From contig CAXTKQ010000002.1 of assembly GCA_964244955.1 (NCBI GenBank), forward strand, positions 1-64,000: 64,000 nucleotides of DNA, read 5' to 3'. The DNA comes from Mucilaginibacter_A sp964244955. Its GTDB lineage: Bacteria; Bacteroidota; Bacteroidia; Sphingobacteriales; Sphingobacteriaceae. This document shows positions 36,005 through 45,859 of this stretch, in pieces (position 1 is the first letter of the stretch; each line of letters begins with the position of its first letter). Below the pieces are notes generated by a model. That model was not told the DNA's origin. It saw only the letters and a list, made by a program, of their open reading frames with translations, and made no database searches. Position numbers and translations under genes: made by a program.

Positions 36005-37129
36005 ATGAATCGTCGTGATATATTAAAAACAGGTTTAACACTTGCCGGAGGCACTTTGTTAGCCTCAAATTCCAGCGCAAGTGCGCTGATACCGGCAGCT
36101 TTGGCGCCAAACGCCAATCCCGGTCGCCGAAAACTGGGTAAATTGGAGGTTTCCAGTATAGGCCTGGGCGTGCAGAACATGCCGCGCACTTATGAAACAA
36201 CCATTCCCTCCCGCCCGGAGATGATTAACATCATTCATAAGGCTTACGACAATGGCGTAACCTTATTTGATACAGCAGAGGCCTACGGGCCATTTGAAAG
36301 TGAGCGCATTCTGGGTGACGCAACAGCATCATTTCGAAACAAGATTGTCATCGAAACAAAATACGGCTGGAATATAGATCAGAAAACCGGTCAGCGTCTG
36401 CCTGGCTTGAACAGCCGCCCTGAACATATCAAGGAAGTTGTGGAAGGGATGCTAAAACGCCTTCGTACTGACAGAATCGACCTTTTATACCAACATCGCG
36501 TAGATCCGGCAGTGCCAATCGAAGACGTTGTTGGCGCGATCAAAGATCTGATTGGCCAGGGTAAGGTATTACACTACGGCCTTTCCGAGCCAGGACCACA
36601 AACGGTGAGGCGGGCACATGCCATTCATCCGGTCTCGGCTATTCAAAATGAATATTCGCTGCTGTGGCGCGGCCCCGAAGAGGTGATCCTTCCGCTTTGC
36701 GAAGAATTGGGCATCGGATTCGTTTGCTGGAGCCCGCTGGGCGTAGGATTTCTTACCGGAGCTATTGACGCCCAGACACGGTTTGCTCCGGGCGACATAC
36801 GTGGTTCCGAATCGCGTTTTTCGCCTGAAAACATTGCAAAAAACATGGCACTATTAAATGTTGTAAAAAAGTGGGCTGCACAAAAAGAAGCGACACCTGC
36901 CCAGATCTCGCTTGCCTGGTTAACGGCACAAAAGCCGTGGATCGTGCCTATCCCCGGCACCACGCAGATGGCACATATGATGGAAAATACGGGCGCAGCA
37001 AACGTAAAATTCACAACCGATGATTTAAAGAAGTTCAATGCCGAATTGGCTGCGATCAAAATTGAAGGGGTTAGATTACCGGAATTTGTTTTGGCGTTTT
37101 CGGGTGTCGAAGCACCACCAAAGAAATAA
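36005..37129 (+). CDS. Tat-exported aldo/keto reductase
   Basis: A 374-aa protein opening MNRRDILKTGLTLAGGTLLA: a twin-arginine signal, unusual for an NADPH enzyme because it implies export of the folded, cofactor-loaded protein. The AKR tetrad is present (LFDTAEAYGPFESERILG, IETKYGW, LYQHRVDPAVP). It is a paralogue of the 31768 protein. Its neighbours are also exported, so this cargo half acts in the periplasm. Confidence 0.9.
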   Translation: MNRRDILKTGLTLAGGTLLASNSSASALIPAALAPNANPGRRKLGKLEVSSIGLGVQNMPRTYETTIPSRPEMINIIHKAYDNGVTLFDTAEAYGPFESERILGDATASFRNKIVIETKYGWNIDQKTGQRLPGLNSRPEHIKEVVEGMLKRLRTDRIDLLYQHRVDPAVPIEDVVGAIKDLIGQGKVLHYGLSEPGPQTVRRAHAIHPVSAIQNEYSLLWRGPEEVILPLCEELGIGFVCWSPLGVGFLTGAIDAQTRFAPGDIRGSESRFSPENIAKNMALLNVVKKWAAQKEATPAQISLAWLTAQKPWIVPIPGTTQMAHMMENTGAANVKFTTDDLKKFNAELAAIKIEGVRLPEFVLAFSGVEAPPKK

Positions 37130-37222
37130 ATACATCGGCAATAGCTCGACGCTAATTGGTCTTGAAAGTTTGCCAGCCTAAGTTGCAATTCGATATCGGT
37201 TTAACCAGAGAACGTTACAGCT

Positions 37223-37864
37223 ATGAAAGTTTTAAGAACCCTTGTAATGGTTACTACAATTGCCCTGACGGCAAGTTGCTCCAAGGCGCAGCGGGCCTCG
37301 GGTGACAATAACGCGGATTCGGCAGGTATAGGATCTCCTACAGGTAAAAAAGTATTGATCGTTTACTTGTCCAGGACCAATAACACAAATGCGATAGCCC
37401 AGATCATTCAAAAGAAGGTTGGAGGCGATTTGGTGGCTTTGGAGCTTGCCAATCCTTATCCTGAAAACTACCAGGCCATTGTAGCCCAGGTAGCCCGTGA
37501 GAATGAAACAGGCTTCTTGCCGCCGCTCAGGACAAAAATAGACAGCATTTCAAAGTATGATGTCATATTTCTCGGCTTCCCAACCTGGGGAATGCAATTG
37601 CCGCCGCCGATGAAAAGTTTCCTGAAGCAATACGATCTGAGCGGTAAAACCGTCGTGCCTTTCAACAGTAATGCGGGTTATGGTATCGGCAGCACTTTTG
37701 AAACGGTAAAGGAACTGGCACCTAACAGTAAAGTGTTGGAAGGCTACACCACAAAAGGTGGCATTGAAAGGGACGGGATCTTGCTTGTCATTCAGGGAGA
37801 CAAAGAGAAGCAGGTAAAGGAAGCGGTAAGCACTTGGTTGAAAAAGATCAGCATCATAAAATGA
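37223..37864 (+). CDS. Lipoprotein flavodoxin
   Basis: A 213-aa protein with a lipobox (TIALTASCSKA), then a flavodoxin fold: FMN phosphate loop LSRTNNTNAIAQI and the later FPTWGMQLPPPMKSFL and FNSNAGYGIGS. It likely carries electrons or reduces quinones at the membrane surface. The TGA overlaps the next ATG (ATGA at 37861), so it is translationally coupled to the CMD-cupin gene. Confidence 0.88.
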   Translation: MKVLRTLVMVTTIALTASCSKAQRASGDNNADSAGIGSPTGKKVLIVYLSRTNNTNAIAQIIQKKVGGDLVALELANPYPENYQAIVAQVARENETGFLPPLRTKIDSISKYDVIFLGFPTWGMQLPPPMKSFLKQYDLSGKTVVPFNSNAGYGIGSTFETVKELAPNSKVLEGYTTKGGIERDGILLVIQGDKEKQVKEAVSTWLKKISIIK

Positions 37865-39012
37865 TGAAAAGATTTACCCGTATAATCTGCGGTTCACTGG
37901 CTATGCTGATGTGGAGCTTGAATACTTTCGCCCAACAAAACTCGGTACTTAGTATAAAACTGAGCCCGAAACAGGAAAGCATTATTCCCATAGCTGCTTA
38001 TACAGCAAATGGCGACCAGGCGGGGTTGAAAAAAGCTTTAGCCAAAGGCTTAATTGCCGGTCTGACGATTAATGAGCTCAAGGAAATATTAGTTCAGTTG
38101 TATGCCTACGCCGGCTTCCCCAGAAGTTTAAATGCCATCAGCACCTTGCAAGGTTTGCTTAATGAACGAAAGCAAAGTGGAATTATAGACGTATTGGGCA
38201 AAGAATCCGGAAAGCGAACATTCAATAATGGAAAATTCGCGTTCGGTAAAGATGTGCAAACTAAACTGACCGGTAGTACTGCAACGGGTTCCGCTCAAAC
38301 TTTTGTCCCCTTTATCGACACATTGCTTAAAGAGCATCTTTTTGCCGATATTTTCAGCAGGGCCATCCTTGATTTTAAAACAAGGGAAATCGCGACAATT
38401 TCGGCCCTGGCCAGTCTTGGCGGCGTGGAAGGACAATTGCGGGGGCATCTGGGTGTTGGCAGAAACGTAGGTTTATCAGAAGGGCAGTTGAGAGGTATCG
38501 CCAGAAAGTTATCGGTAGAAGTTGATAAGGATGCAGGCGAAACTACTGCAAAATTGTTGGATGGGATGTTCAGTGCAGCATCCACTTCGCCAGCATCCGC
38601 TCCGGCACTTTTATCCATCAAAGAACCAACATTTGCCAAAGGAAACAAAGTGTCTAACGGCAATTTTACCGGCAATGTTTGGGTGAACATGCTGACCAGC
38701 GTAGATACGGCGAACAGCACATCGGTTGGTAATGTCACTTTTGCACCACAGGCGCGTTCTAACTGGCACCGGCATCCGTCCGGACAGATATTATTAGTCA
38801 CAGACGGCCTCGGTTACTACCAGGAAAAGGAACAACCGGTCCGCCTGATCCGAAAGGGAGATGTCATAAAGTGTCTGCCAAATATTGCGCACTGGCACGG
38901 TGCATCACGCGACAACTCCATGAGCCATGTTACTTTGGGCCCGGATAACGGAAAAGGACCGGTAGAATGGTTAGGGAGCGTAACAGACGAAGAGTATAAC
39001 CAGTTAAAATAA
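37861..39012 (+). CDS. Exported carboxymuconolactone decarboxylase-cupin fusion
   Basis: The start is the ATG at 37861 (MMKRFTRIICGSLAMLMWSL, signal peptide), overlapping the flavodoxin stop; an upstream in-frame start would spoil the signal. Domains: AhpD/CMD-like helical part (about 60-235, AYAGFPRSLNAISTL, then FSRAILDFKTREIATISALAS) and a C-terminal cupin (about 265-383, WHRHPSGQ and HWHGA). CMD-cupin fusions are common in Bacteroidota; the canonical C-x-x-C of AhpD is absent, so peroxidase activity is unlikely. Confidence 0.88.
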   Translation: MMKRFTRIICGSLAMLMWSLNTFAQQNSVLSIKLSPKQESIIPIAAYTANGDQAGLKKALAKGLIAGLTINELKEILVQLYAYAGFPRSLNAISTLQGLLNERKQSGIIDVLGKESGKRTFNNGKFAFGKDVQTKLTGSTATGSAQTFVPFIDTLLKEHLFADIFSRAILDFKTREIATISALASLGGVEGQLRGHLGVGRNVGLSEGQLRGIARKLSVEVDKDAGETTAKLLDGMFSAASTSPASAPALLSIKEPTFAKGNKVSNGNFTGNVWVNMLTSVDTANSTSVGNVTFAPQARSNWHRHPSGQILLVTDGLGYYQEKEQPVRLIRKGDVIKCLPNIAHWHGASRDNSMSHVTLGPDNGKGPVEWLGSVTDEEYNQLK

Positions 39013-39038
39013 CTTAATCTTTTTAAAACTTTTGGCGT

Positions 39039-40298
39039 ATGAACAAATACATTCTGATAATATTAGCCGGCACTGTACTGTTTGCAACATCGTGTAAAAA
39101 GAAACGCAGCGAGCCGGAAACTCCCCAGCCTCCTGAAACCACTACGCCGGGCACAACGACCCCACCGGGAACTTCGGTTGAAACGGACCCGCCTAATTCA
39201 CGCTACAGCCCGGCTTTTACAGGGCAGACCCGCGTCAATGCCGTGCGAACAACTACAGCCTATCAAGCTACCGTAATAATTTCATCCTTAACTAGCCCCT
39301 GGGGTATTGCTGCTTTGCCGGATGGGCGCTTCCTTGTTACGGAAAAGGCGGGTAATATCCGGTCAGTGAGCGCCTCCGGCAGCGTGAGTGCACCAATTAC
39401 CGGTATCCCAGCCGTAAACAGCAGCGGCCAGGGAGGCTTGCTCGGCTTATGTATCGATCCTGCCTTTGTGACTAACCGCATGGTCTACTGGTCATTCTCA
39501 GAACCGCGTTCTGAAGGGAATGTGCTTGCGGTGGCTAAAGGCCGGCTTTCTGCAAATAATGCCGATATGGAGAACGTAACAGTGATCTATCGGGCCACAC
39601 CTTTTTACTCCGGAACGAACCAGTACGGAAGCAGGGTAATCTTCGACAGGACCGGTGCCCTCATCGTCAGCAGCGGTGACCGTTCCGATCCGGGCATTCG
39701 GGTGCAGGCACAGTCAGTAAATTCAGCTATCGGTAAGATATTAAGGATTACGACGGATGGACAGCCGGCACCTGGTAATCCAACATTCGCAGGTCAGGCA
39801 GATGCTCGGCCGGAATTATATTCCATGGGCCACAGGAACCAGCATGGCTTAGCCTTCCACCCGGTAACAGGTGAACTTTGGGAAGGTGAACTCGGCCCCA
39901 GAGGCGGAGACGAAATTAACCTGATCCGGCCCGGTTCAAACTATGGCTGGCCGGTGATCACTTACGGAATAGATTATAGCGGGCAACCAATTGGTAATGC
40001 TTTACAGCAGCAAAGCGGTATGGAACAGCCGGTATATTACTGGGACCCGGTGGTATCGCCCAGCGGCATGACTTTTTATCGCGGTAACCGCATGCCCGAA
40101 TGGGAAAATAATCTCTTTGTTGCTGCATTGAGCGGCATGCATATCGTCCGGTTGGTCATTGAAAACAATCGTGTCACCGGAGAGGAACGGCTGCTTGTTG
40201 ATGAACGACAGCGGTTCAGGGATGTCACGCAGGGGCCTGACAATGCCTTATATGCTATAACTGACGGTGGAAGACTGTACCGCATTGACCGGCAATAA
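39039..40298 (+). CDS. PQQ-dependent sugar-dehydrogenase-like lipoprotein
   Basis: A 419-aa protein with lipobox (LFATSCKKK) and a T/P-rich linker, then a six-bladed propeller of the soluble glucose/sorbosone dehydrogenase family: SPWGIAALPDGRFLVTEKAG, GLLGLCIDPAF, GHRNQHGLAFHP and the hallmark WEGELGPRGGDEINLI. It oxidises sugars or other alcohols at the cell surface if PQQ is supplied. Confidence 0.9.
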   Translation: MNKYILIILAGTVLFATSCKKKRSEPETPQPPETTTPGTTTPPGTSVETDPPNSRYSPAFTGQTRVNAVRTTTAYQATVIISSLTSPWGIAALPDGRFLVTEKAGNIRSVSASGSVSAPITGIPAVNSSGQGGLLGLCIDPAFVTNRMVYWSFSEPRSEGNVLAVAKGRLSANNADMENVTVIYRATPFYSGTNQYGSRVIFDRTGALIVSSGDRSDPGIRVQAQSVNSAIGKILRITTDGQPAPGNPTFAGQADARPELYSMGHRNQHGLAFHPVTGELWEGELGPRGGDEINLIRPGSNYGWPVITYGIDYSGQPIGNALQQQSGMEQPVYYWDPVVSPSGMTFYRGNRMPEWENNLFVAALSGMHIVRLVIENNRVTGEERLLVDERQRFRDVTQGPDNALYAITDGGRLYRIDRQ

Positions 40299-40418
40299 TA
40301 AAGGATGCATCAAATGTTAAATATATTTTATACCTTTTGATAACTAAGAGTTTAGACCTCGGACCAATATATAAACCATCAATTACGAACAGCTTATAAA
40401 CAGCCAAATCAACATCCA

Positions 40419-42680
40419 ATGGAAGAGACTAAAACCAATTTAAACAGGCGGGCCTTTTTGAAGGCTTCTGCACTTGTCGGCGGTGGGCTGATGATCCAAT
40501 TCAGCGCCCTCGGTAAAATGGGGCTTGCCGAAAGAGGTATTGATGCCGCAGCCGCGGCTGAATGGAGTGAGTTAACTGGATATATCAAGATCACAGCGGA
40601 TAATGTTATTAAGCTTATTTGCCCAAACCCGGAGTTTGGACAGAATGTAATGACCTCGCTGCCGATGATGGTAGCTGAAGAATTGGATGTTGACTGGAAG
40701 GCAGTAGTGGTTGAAATGGGCCCGCATGATAATACCAAATTAGGGCCTCAATTCACAGGCGGCAGTAATTCTATGAGAATGTACTGGAAACCACTCCGGG
40801 AAGCAGGAGCCGCAGCCCGTAACATGCTGATGCAGACAGCAGCCCAAACCTGGGTAGTGCCGATAGAAGAATTAACAACTAAGGCCGGGGTAATTCACCA
40901 TGTTAAAAGCGGAAAGTCTGGCAAGTATGGTGGCTTTGCAGCAAAAGCTGCGGGTATACCGGTACCAAAGGGCGTCAAGTTGAAAGATGTTAAAAAATTC
41001 AATGTTGTAAGGCACTCCCAAAAGAATGTTGAAGGAACAAAGATCATCAGCGGTAAACCATTATTTGGGTTGGACTACAAGCATGAAGGTATGCTGATCG
41101 CCATGATCCAGCATCCGCCTGCTTTCGGACTGGCACTAAAATCTTTTGATGCATCGCAGACATTGAAGATGCCGGGAATCAAAGACGTATTTAAAATAAA
41201 ACTGTACGAAGACGGGTTTGAACAGGGCGGTTTTGATACGCGCACGTTTAACGAGTTGCTGGTAATAGTTGGTAAAACGACCTGGGAAGTAATGCAAGCC
41301 CGAAAAAAGCTTGTAGTGGAATGGGTGCCGGCCGGTGATACCAAAGACACGATGCAGGGCCGCGGAGGAAAAAGAGAAGTGGTTGTTCCCGGTGAATTGG
41401 AAACTACTGCTGCACAACACGAAAAAATGCGGAAACGTGCCAGTGAGCCGGCGCAGCAACTAAGAAAAGACGGCGACCCTGAAACCGCATTTAAGAACGC
41501 GGCACAGATCATAGAACGTACCTACAACGCACCGTTCCTGGCACATAACTGTATGGAGCCTATGAACTTCTTTGCCCATGTTACGGATGAAAAAGCGCTA
41601 GTGGTTGGGCCTTTACAGGCTCCCGGATGGACGGAGCCAACGCTTTCAAAAATTTTAAAACTTCCTGCCGAAAAGATCGAAATTCAAATGACCCGCATGG
41701 GTGGTGGATTTGGCCGCAGGGCGTATGGTCACTATTTGCTGGAAGCTGCCCTGATCTCTCAGAAAGCGAAAGCACCGATCAAACTGATCTACAGCCGCGA
41801 AGATGATACAACTTATGGCATTTACCGCCCGATGTATACTGCAACGTACCGAGCGGCACTGGATGCTAACAAGAACCTGATCGCCTTTCATGTCAAAGGA
41901 GGCGGCATTCCGGAGAACGCGATCCACCCGAACAGGTTTCCCGCCGGTGCAGTAGACAATTACCTTGCCGAAGGTTGGGAGATCCCGTCCAATATTACCA
42001 TAGGTGCATTCCGGGCGCCAAGGTCAAACTTCAATGCGGCCGCAGAGCAGTCTTTCCTGGACGAATTAGCGGAAGCAATGGGTAAAGACCCGATAGACTT
42101 CCGGCTGGAATTATTGACGAGGGCGAAGGAAAAGCCTGTAGGCAAAAACAACGAGTATGATGCGGACCGGTACGCCGGGGTGTTAAAATTGGTTAAAGAA
42201 AAATCAGGATGGAACGGTACTGAACAAAATAAATTTCACCGTGGTGTTGCGGCTTATTTCTGCCATAATTCCTATGCGGCACACGTTGTGGATATGACGA
42301 CGAAAACAGGGCAGCCTTATGTTGAAAGGGTATTTAGCGCTATTGATTGCGGAATCGTGATCAACCCGGACGCCGCATCAAATATGGTGCAGGGCGCGGT
42401 TGTTGACGGTATAGGAAACTCACTGTATGGCGGACTGACACATAAGGACGGAGTGGTACAGGAAAATAATTTCCATTCTTATAGGATCATCCGGATGCAT
42501 GAAGCGCCTAAAAAAGTAGAGGTTCATTTCGTACAGAATGATATTGACCCAACAGGATTAGGTGAACCGCCATTTCCGCCTGTTTTTGGCGCAGTGGCGA
42601 GTGCTTTATACAAAGCGACCGGACGTCGTTATTATCAGCAGCCGTTTTCATTACCACAGCCGGAAACACCTGCCGTTTAA
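40419..42680 (+). CDS. Molybdopterin-binding subunit of a xanthine-oxidase-family hydroxylase (IorB-like)
   Basis: A 753-aa protein with a Tat signal (NRRAFLKASALVGGGLM). It has the IorB/aldehyde-dehydrogenase type large subunit pattern: NPEFGQNVMTSLPMMVAEEL, LAHNCMEPMNFFAHV, MGGGFGRRAYGHYLLEAA and GEPPFPPVFGAVASAL near the end. The enzyme hydroxylates aldehydes or N-heterocycles with water. It is followed by its [2Fe-2S] partner, with 36 nt between. No FAD subunit is present, so electrons should pass to a cytochrome, fitting the haem protein downstream. Confidence 0.93.
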   Translation: MEETKTNLNRRAFLKASALVGGGLMIQFSALGKMGLAERGIDAAAAAEWSELTGYIKITADNVIKLICPNPEFGQNVMTSLPMMVAEELDVDWKAVVVEMGPHDNTKLGPQFTGGSNSMRMYWKPLREAGAAARNMLMQTAAQTWVVPIEELTTKAGVIHHVKSGKSGKYGGFAAKAAGIPVPKGVKLKDVKKFNVVRHSQKNVEGTKIISGKPLFGLDYKHEGMLIAMIQHPPAFGLALKSFDASQTLKMPGIKDVFKIKLYEDGFEQGGFDTRTFNELLVIVGKTTWEVMQARKKLVVEWVPAGDTKDTMQGRGGKREVVVPGELETTAAQHEKMRKRASEPAQQLRKDGDPETAFKNAAQIIERTYNAPFLAHNCMEPMNFFAHVTDEKALVVGPLQAPGWTEPTLSKILKLPAEKIEIQMTRMGGGFGRRAYGHYLLEAALISQKAKAPIKLIYSREDDTTYGIYRPMYTATYRAALDANKNLIAFHVKGGGIPENAIHPNRFPAGAVDNYLAEGWEIPSNITIGAFRAPRSNFNAAAEQSFLDELAEAMGKDPIDFRLELLTRAKEKPVGKNNEYDADRYAGVLKLVKEKSGWNGTEQNKFHRGVAAYFCHNSYAAHVVDMTTKTGQPYVERVFSAIDCGIVINPDAASNMVQGAVVDGIGNSLYGGLTHKDGVVQENNFHSYRIIRMHEAPKKVEVHFVQNDIDPTGLGEPPFPPVFGAVASALYKATGRRYYQQPFSLPQPETPAV

Positions 42681-42715
42681 ATCAAGGATATTCTTTAAAA
42701 CATAACATCAAAAAG

Positions 42716-43189
42716 ATGATCACATTAAATATCAATAAGAAAACCTACCAGATAGATGCGGATCCGAATACACCATTATTATGGGTGTTGCGGGATCACG
42801 TTGGGCTCGTTGGAACCAAATATGGATGCGGCGTAGCGCAATGCGGTGCCTGTGTAGTGCATCTCAACGGCGAAGCCGTTCGTTCCTGCGTTACAAAATT
42901 AAGCCGGGCTGAGGGAAAAAAAGTAGTGACAATAGAAGGCTTATCTGCAACCAATAACCACCCGCTGCAAAAAGCCTGGCTGGACTTAGATGTATCACAA
43001 TGCGGTTACTGCCAGGCCGGACAGATCATGTCAGCTGCTGTGCTGCTTAAAGAAAACAAAAAACCTACTGACCAGGACATCGATGATGCCATGGCAGGGA
43101 ATATTTGTCGCTGCGGTACTTATTTGCGCATACGCGAGGCTATTCATTTAGCGGCCGAATTGCAGGGAAAGGAGACATCATCGAAATGA
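42716..43189 (+). CDS. [2Fe-2S] subunit of the molybdenum hydroxylase (IorA-like)
   Basis: A 157-aa protein with the plant-type ferredoxin cluster (GCGVAQCGACVVHLNGEAVRSC) and the second alpha-helical cluster (CGYCQAGQIM, NICRCGTYLRIREAI). It transfers electrons from the molybdenum cofactor. It has no own signal and would be exported in complex with the Tat-tagged large subunit. Its stop overlaps the next start as ATGA. Confidence 0.95.
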   Translation: MITLNINKKTYQIDADPNTPLLWVLRDHVGLVGTKYGCGVAQCGACVVHLNGEAVRSCVTKLSRAEGKKVVTIEGLSATNNHPLQKAWLDLDVSQCGYCQAGQIMSAAVLLKENKKPTDQDIDDAMAGNICRCGTYLRIREAIHLAAELQGKETSSK

Positions 43190-43788
43190 AAAGGAAATCC
43201 ATTGTTATTATGGGAACGCTGATGATTATGGTCGCTATAATGGCTTTTAGTCTGAACACTTCCAAATCAATAAACGCACCTGTTATAGTAAAAAAGGATA
43301 GCGTAGCATCTGTAGCCGCTTTCAACCAAGTCTATACAGTATTGATGAGTGCCCGTTGTATGAATTGCCATCCGTCTGGGGACGTCCCTCTTCAGGGAGA
43401 CGACAGCCATTTACATACCATGCTTCCTAAGAGAGGTATCGACGGTAAAGGAGTTTACGCAATGAAGTGTTCAAACTGCCATCAGCCAACCAATACGCCG
43501 GGTGTGCATACGCCTCCGGGAAATCCTAACTGGCATTTGCCGCCGGCAAATATGAAGATGGTTTTCCAGGGTAAAACCCCACGTCAGTTAGCGCAGCAAC
43601 TAATAGACCCTAAGCGGAACGGCCGTAAGGATATGAAGAAATTGATAGCACACGCAGATGATGACCTGGTATTGGCCGGATGGAATATGGGCGAGGGTCG
43701 TAAACTTCCGCCGATGAGCCACGCTGCATTTAAAAAAGCATGGGTTACTTGGCTTACAACAGGTGCATTTGCACCTGCTTCTAAATAA
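43186..43788 (+). CDS. Di-haem cytochrome-like partner of the hydroxylase
   Basis: The start at 43186 overlaps the ferredoxin stop and gives a membrane anchor (IVIMGTLMIMVAIMAF). Two haem-binding motifs are seen, CMNCH and CSNCH, followed by conserved HLPPANMKMVF and MSHAAFKKAWVTWL. This gene type commonly follows iorBA in Bacteroidota. It likely takes electrons from the hydroxylase to the respiratory chain on the periplasmic side. It ends the cargo operon. Confidence 0.85.
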   Translation: MKRKSIVIMGTLMIMVAIMAFSLNTSKSINAPVIVKKDSVASVAAFNQVYTVLMSARCMNCHPSGDVPLQGDDSHLHTMLPKRGIDGKGVYAMKCSNCHQPTNTPGVHTPPGNPNWHLPPANMKMVFQGKTPRQLAQQLIDPKRNGRKDMKKLIAHADDDLVLAGWNMGEGRKLPPMSHAAFKKAWVTWLTTGAFAPASK

Positions 43789-44309
43789 ATTATAGGAGTT
43801 AAGGAACTTAAATGATAATTCCAAGGTGCGACGTATTGCATAGGATATCCAATTTTCAACGCTTAGGCACCAAAAGCGCAAGGCGGGTGAAATGTCAAGG
43901 CCGAAGCACCGCTAAAAAACAAATTAAAATGCTTCGCTTGTGTAGCCTTTACTTTTCACCCGCCGGTCGGTAACTTTGCCGGACGCGGTGAAATGGGATT
44001 ATAATACTTGAGTGGTGCGAAAGGCAGGTGTGTTATGAGGGACGAATTTCACTCCTGCCAGCGGCAGCGAGGCTGACGGCGCAATTAAACCCGGCGCGAT
44101 AGCGCGAGGTGCAATGAAGCCGCCTGCCGTAGCTGCATGGTTCCAACGGGTGTACTATTGTTTTGCTTTTCAGCAGCAAAGTCGGACGATTAAAATCAAC
44201 TGCCCGACATGCTACTTTCGGGTGCTTAGCGGTATAATCTTACGGTCAACAGTTTTCAGAATTAAAGCAAGGCGAACAAATGCCCCACCCGCCAATACCT
44301 CTGAGGCTG
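43789..44309. other. Gene-free, GC-richer block between cargo and HEPN gene
   Basis: No credible frame on either strand. Composition differs from its surroundings, with short palindromic pieces (GGCGCGATAGCGCG near 44093) and stretches such as CCGCCTGCCGTAGCTGCATG at 44120. It could be a remnant of an older element or a regulatory or recombination segment. Confidence 0.5.
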
Positions 44310-45752
44310 TCAACACTTAATATCTTGTATATATTGCCTATAAATTCTTTCAGCCACCTTATTGAATTTCGTTACCTGCTTAGCTAGTATTCTCACCGAA
44401 TCTCCATCAGGGTCAAATGAATTGCTATAGCGTGATTGTGAATACGCATTCTGCAACAATTGGTATAGTTGAGCCCCCTCTGTAGTATTCAGTTCAAATA
44501 CCTCCTTTAAATCGTTGGTAAATAACAAAGTCAATCTTAGTAACCTTGATAGATTATGCATTTGTACACGGTAACCTATAACGGCTTGTATTATAGCCTT
44601 TAATACACTTTCAACCGACTGATGCAAAAGAAATGATGCAAGCCTAAAGTTATTGTTTGTCCTATATAATTCTGCACCACTTAAAAACTCGGCGCCTTGT
44701 TTACCCCATCGTTCCCAATTGAACTGTGCCCTGGCTAATAATATGCCCTTAGTTATTTCCGAATGGGCGGGTAATGTTAATTCTGGAGATTGATATAGAA
44801 CAATTCCCTTTTCCATTACGGTTGACCAAAAGCGTCTGCCGTTAATAAGCGCTTCTCTGGCGCTATTTACTTTATGGACGATGGCATGTACATGAGCAAG
44901 GTATTGACAGTTATCTTCTATCTTGTTACTGATCTGATGCTCCGGCGTCTTTTCATCATCGGCTATCAGGATAAGCAGGTAGAATATAAACGGCTTTGGA
45001 TGTGTTCCTAAATGAATGATCATTTGAACTTCGGGACAGCGGTTTAATATTAAGTTTTTAATTTCATCCAATGCCAATTTTTCGGCTGCTGTTGGTTCGG
45101 GGTTTATTGTTCGTAGAACAATCGGTTCCGTAGATGTTTCGGCTAAACTACTTTCAAGTATACTCCGCTTAAGTTGTGGACGACTACTTTCACGCTGATA
45201 GATTAACCATGCTGCCGAATACAGCTTGATTAAATTTTCGTAAACATTAATTACCTCACCTGCATATAAAGACTCAACGTCCGCATTGTTATAAAGTGCT
45301 ACATGTGACCATTCGTGTAATTGATCCCTGTATTCTTGGGGTGAGATTGTTTTAAAGACTTTTTTGACTGCCTTATAGGGTTCAAGCTGCTCTTTCAGGG
45401 AAAGGTTTTGAGGGTAGTATTCCCATAGTTCCTTTTCTTCTTCCAATTGATCCTCGGAAACCTTTTCTTGACGGTAAGAGAATCTATTATAATTGACTAA
45501 AAGCAGGTACATAGCTTCCAAAATCCTCAAATTCAGGTCATATATAAAAAGCAAAGTACCAGGGCCATGACGTTTTTCATCGTAGTGCTGGTCATTAACG
45601 ACATAATATCGCCATTCTTTTAATCGCTTGCCGTGACCGTTTACGGAATCTGCGCTAAAGAAATCAACAACTACAGCCATTGGGTTTTCAATCTCATAAT
45701 GGCGAAGTGTTTTGGGGTAATGTTCCCATGGTGCATAAGGTGCGTTGTTCAT
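44310..45752 (-). CDS. HEPN-domain protein
   Basis: A 480-aa protein. The C-terminal 120 residues form a HEPN domain of the PF05168 type: FLLHQSVESVLKAIIQAV, HNLSRLLRL, then AYSQSRYSNSF. The middle (about 215-340) resembles a nucleotidyltransferase-like region (IKNLILNRCPEVQMIIHLG), but the catalytic GS-x-D is not visible. The N-terminal 200 residues are unrecognised. The HEPN RNase motif R-x4-6-H is not evident, so activity is uncertain. It is divergent from an XRE regulator that has a strong promoter; this layout suits a toxin/antitoxin or defence gene, or a regulatory gene of the element. Confidence 0.75.
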   Translation of the reverse strand: MNNAPYAPWEHYPKTLRHYEIENPMAVVVDFFSADSVNGHGKRLKEWRYYVVNDQHYDEKRHGPGTLLFIYDLNLRILEAMYLLLVNYNRFSYRQEKVSEDQLEEEKELWEYYPQNLSLKEQLEPYKAVKKVFKTISPQEYRDQLHEWSHVALYNNADVESLYAGEVINVYENLIKLYSAAWLIYQRESSRPQLKRSILESSLAETSTEPIVLRTINPEPTAAEKLALDEIKNLILNRCPEVQMIIHLGTHPKPFIFYLLILIADDEKTPEHQISNKIEDNCQYLAHVHAIVHKVNSAREALINGRRFWSTVMEKGIVLYQSPELTLPAHSEITKGILLARAQFNWERWGKQGAEFLSGAELYRTNNNFRLASFLLHQSVESVLKAIIQAVIGYRVQMHNLSRLLRLTLLFTNDLKEVFELNTTEGAQLYQLLQNAYSQSRYSNSFDPDGDSVRILAKQVTKFNKVAERIYRQYIQDIKC

Positions 45753-45859
45753 GTTTGCTCTTTTTTACACCGGCCTCCATTAACCGGCAAAACAAAAGAA
45801 TAGCGAATCTTCACCGTGCCGAACCATAAGCGATTGTACTTTACAATAAAGGCGTTGTT

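Noticed and set aside
36885..36900. AAAAAGAAGCGACACC in the Tat-exported AKR as a dispersed repeat
   Set aside because: The TA before the A-run and the CAT end are both missing.
43105..43185. Upstream start for the di-haem protein
   Set aside because: It would overlap the ferredoxin gene by 85 nt and place unrelated residues before a clear membrane anchor.
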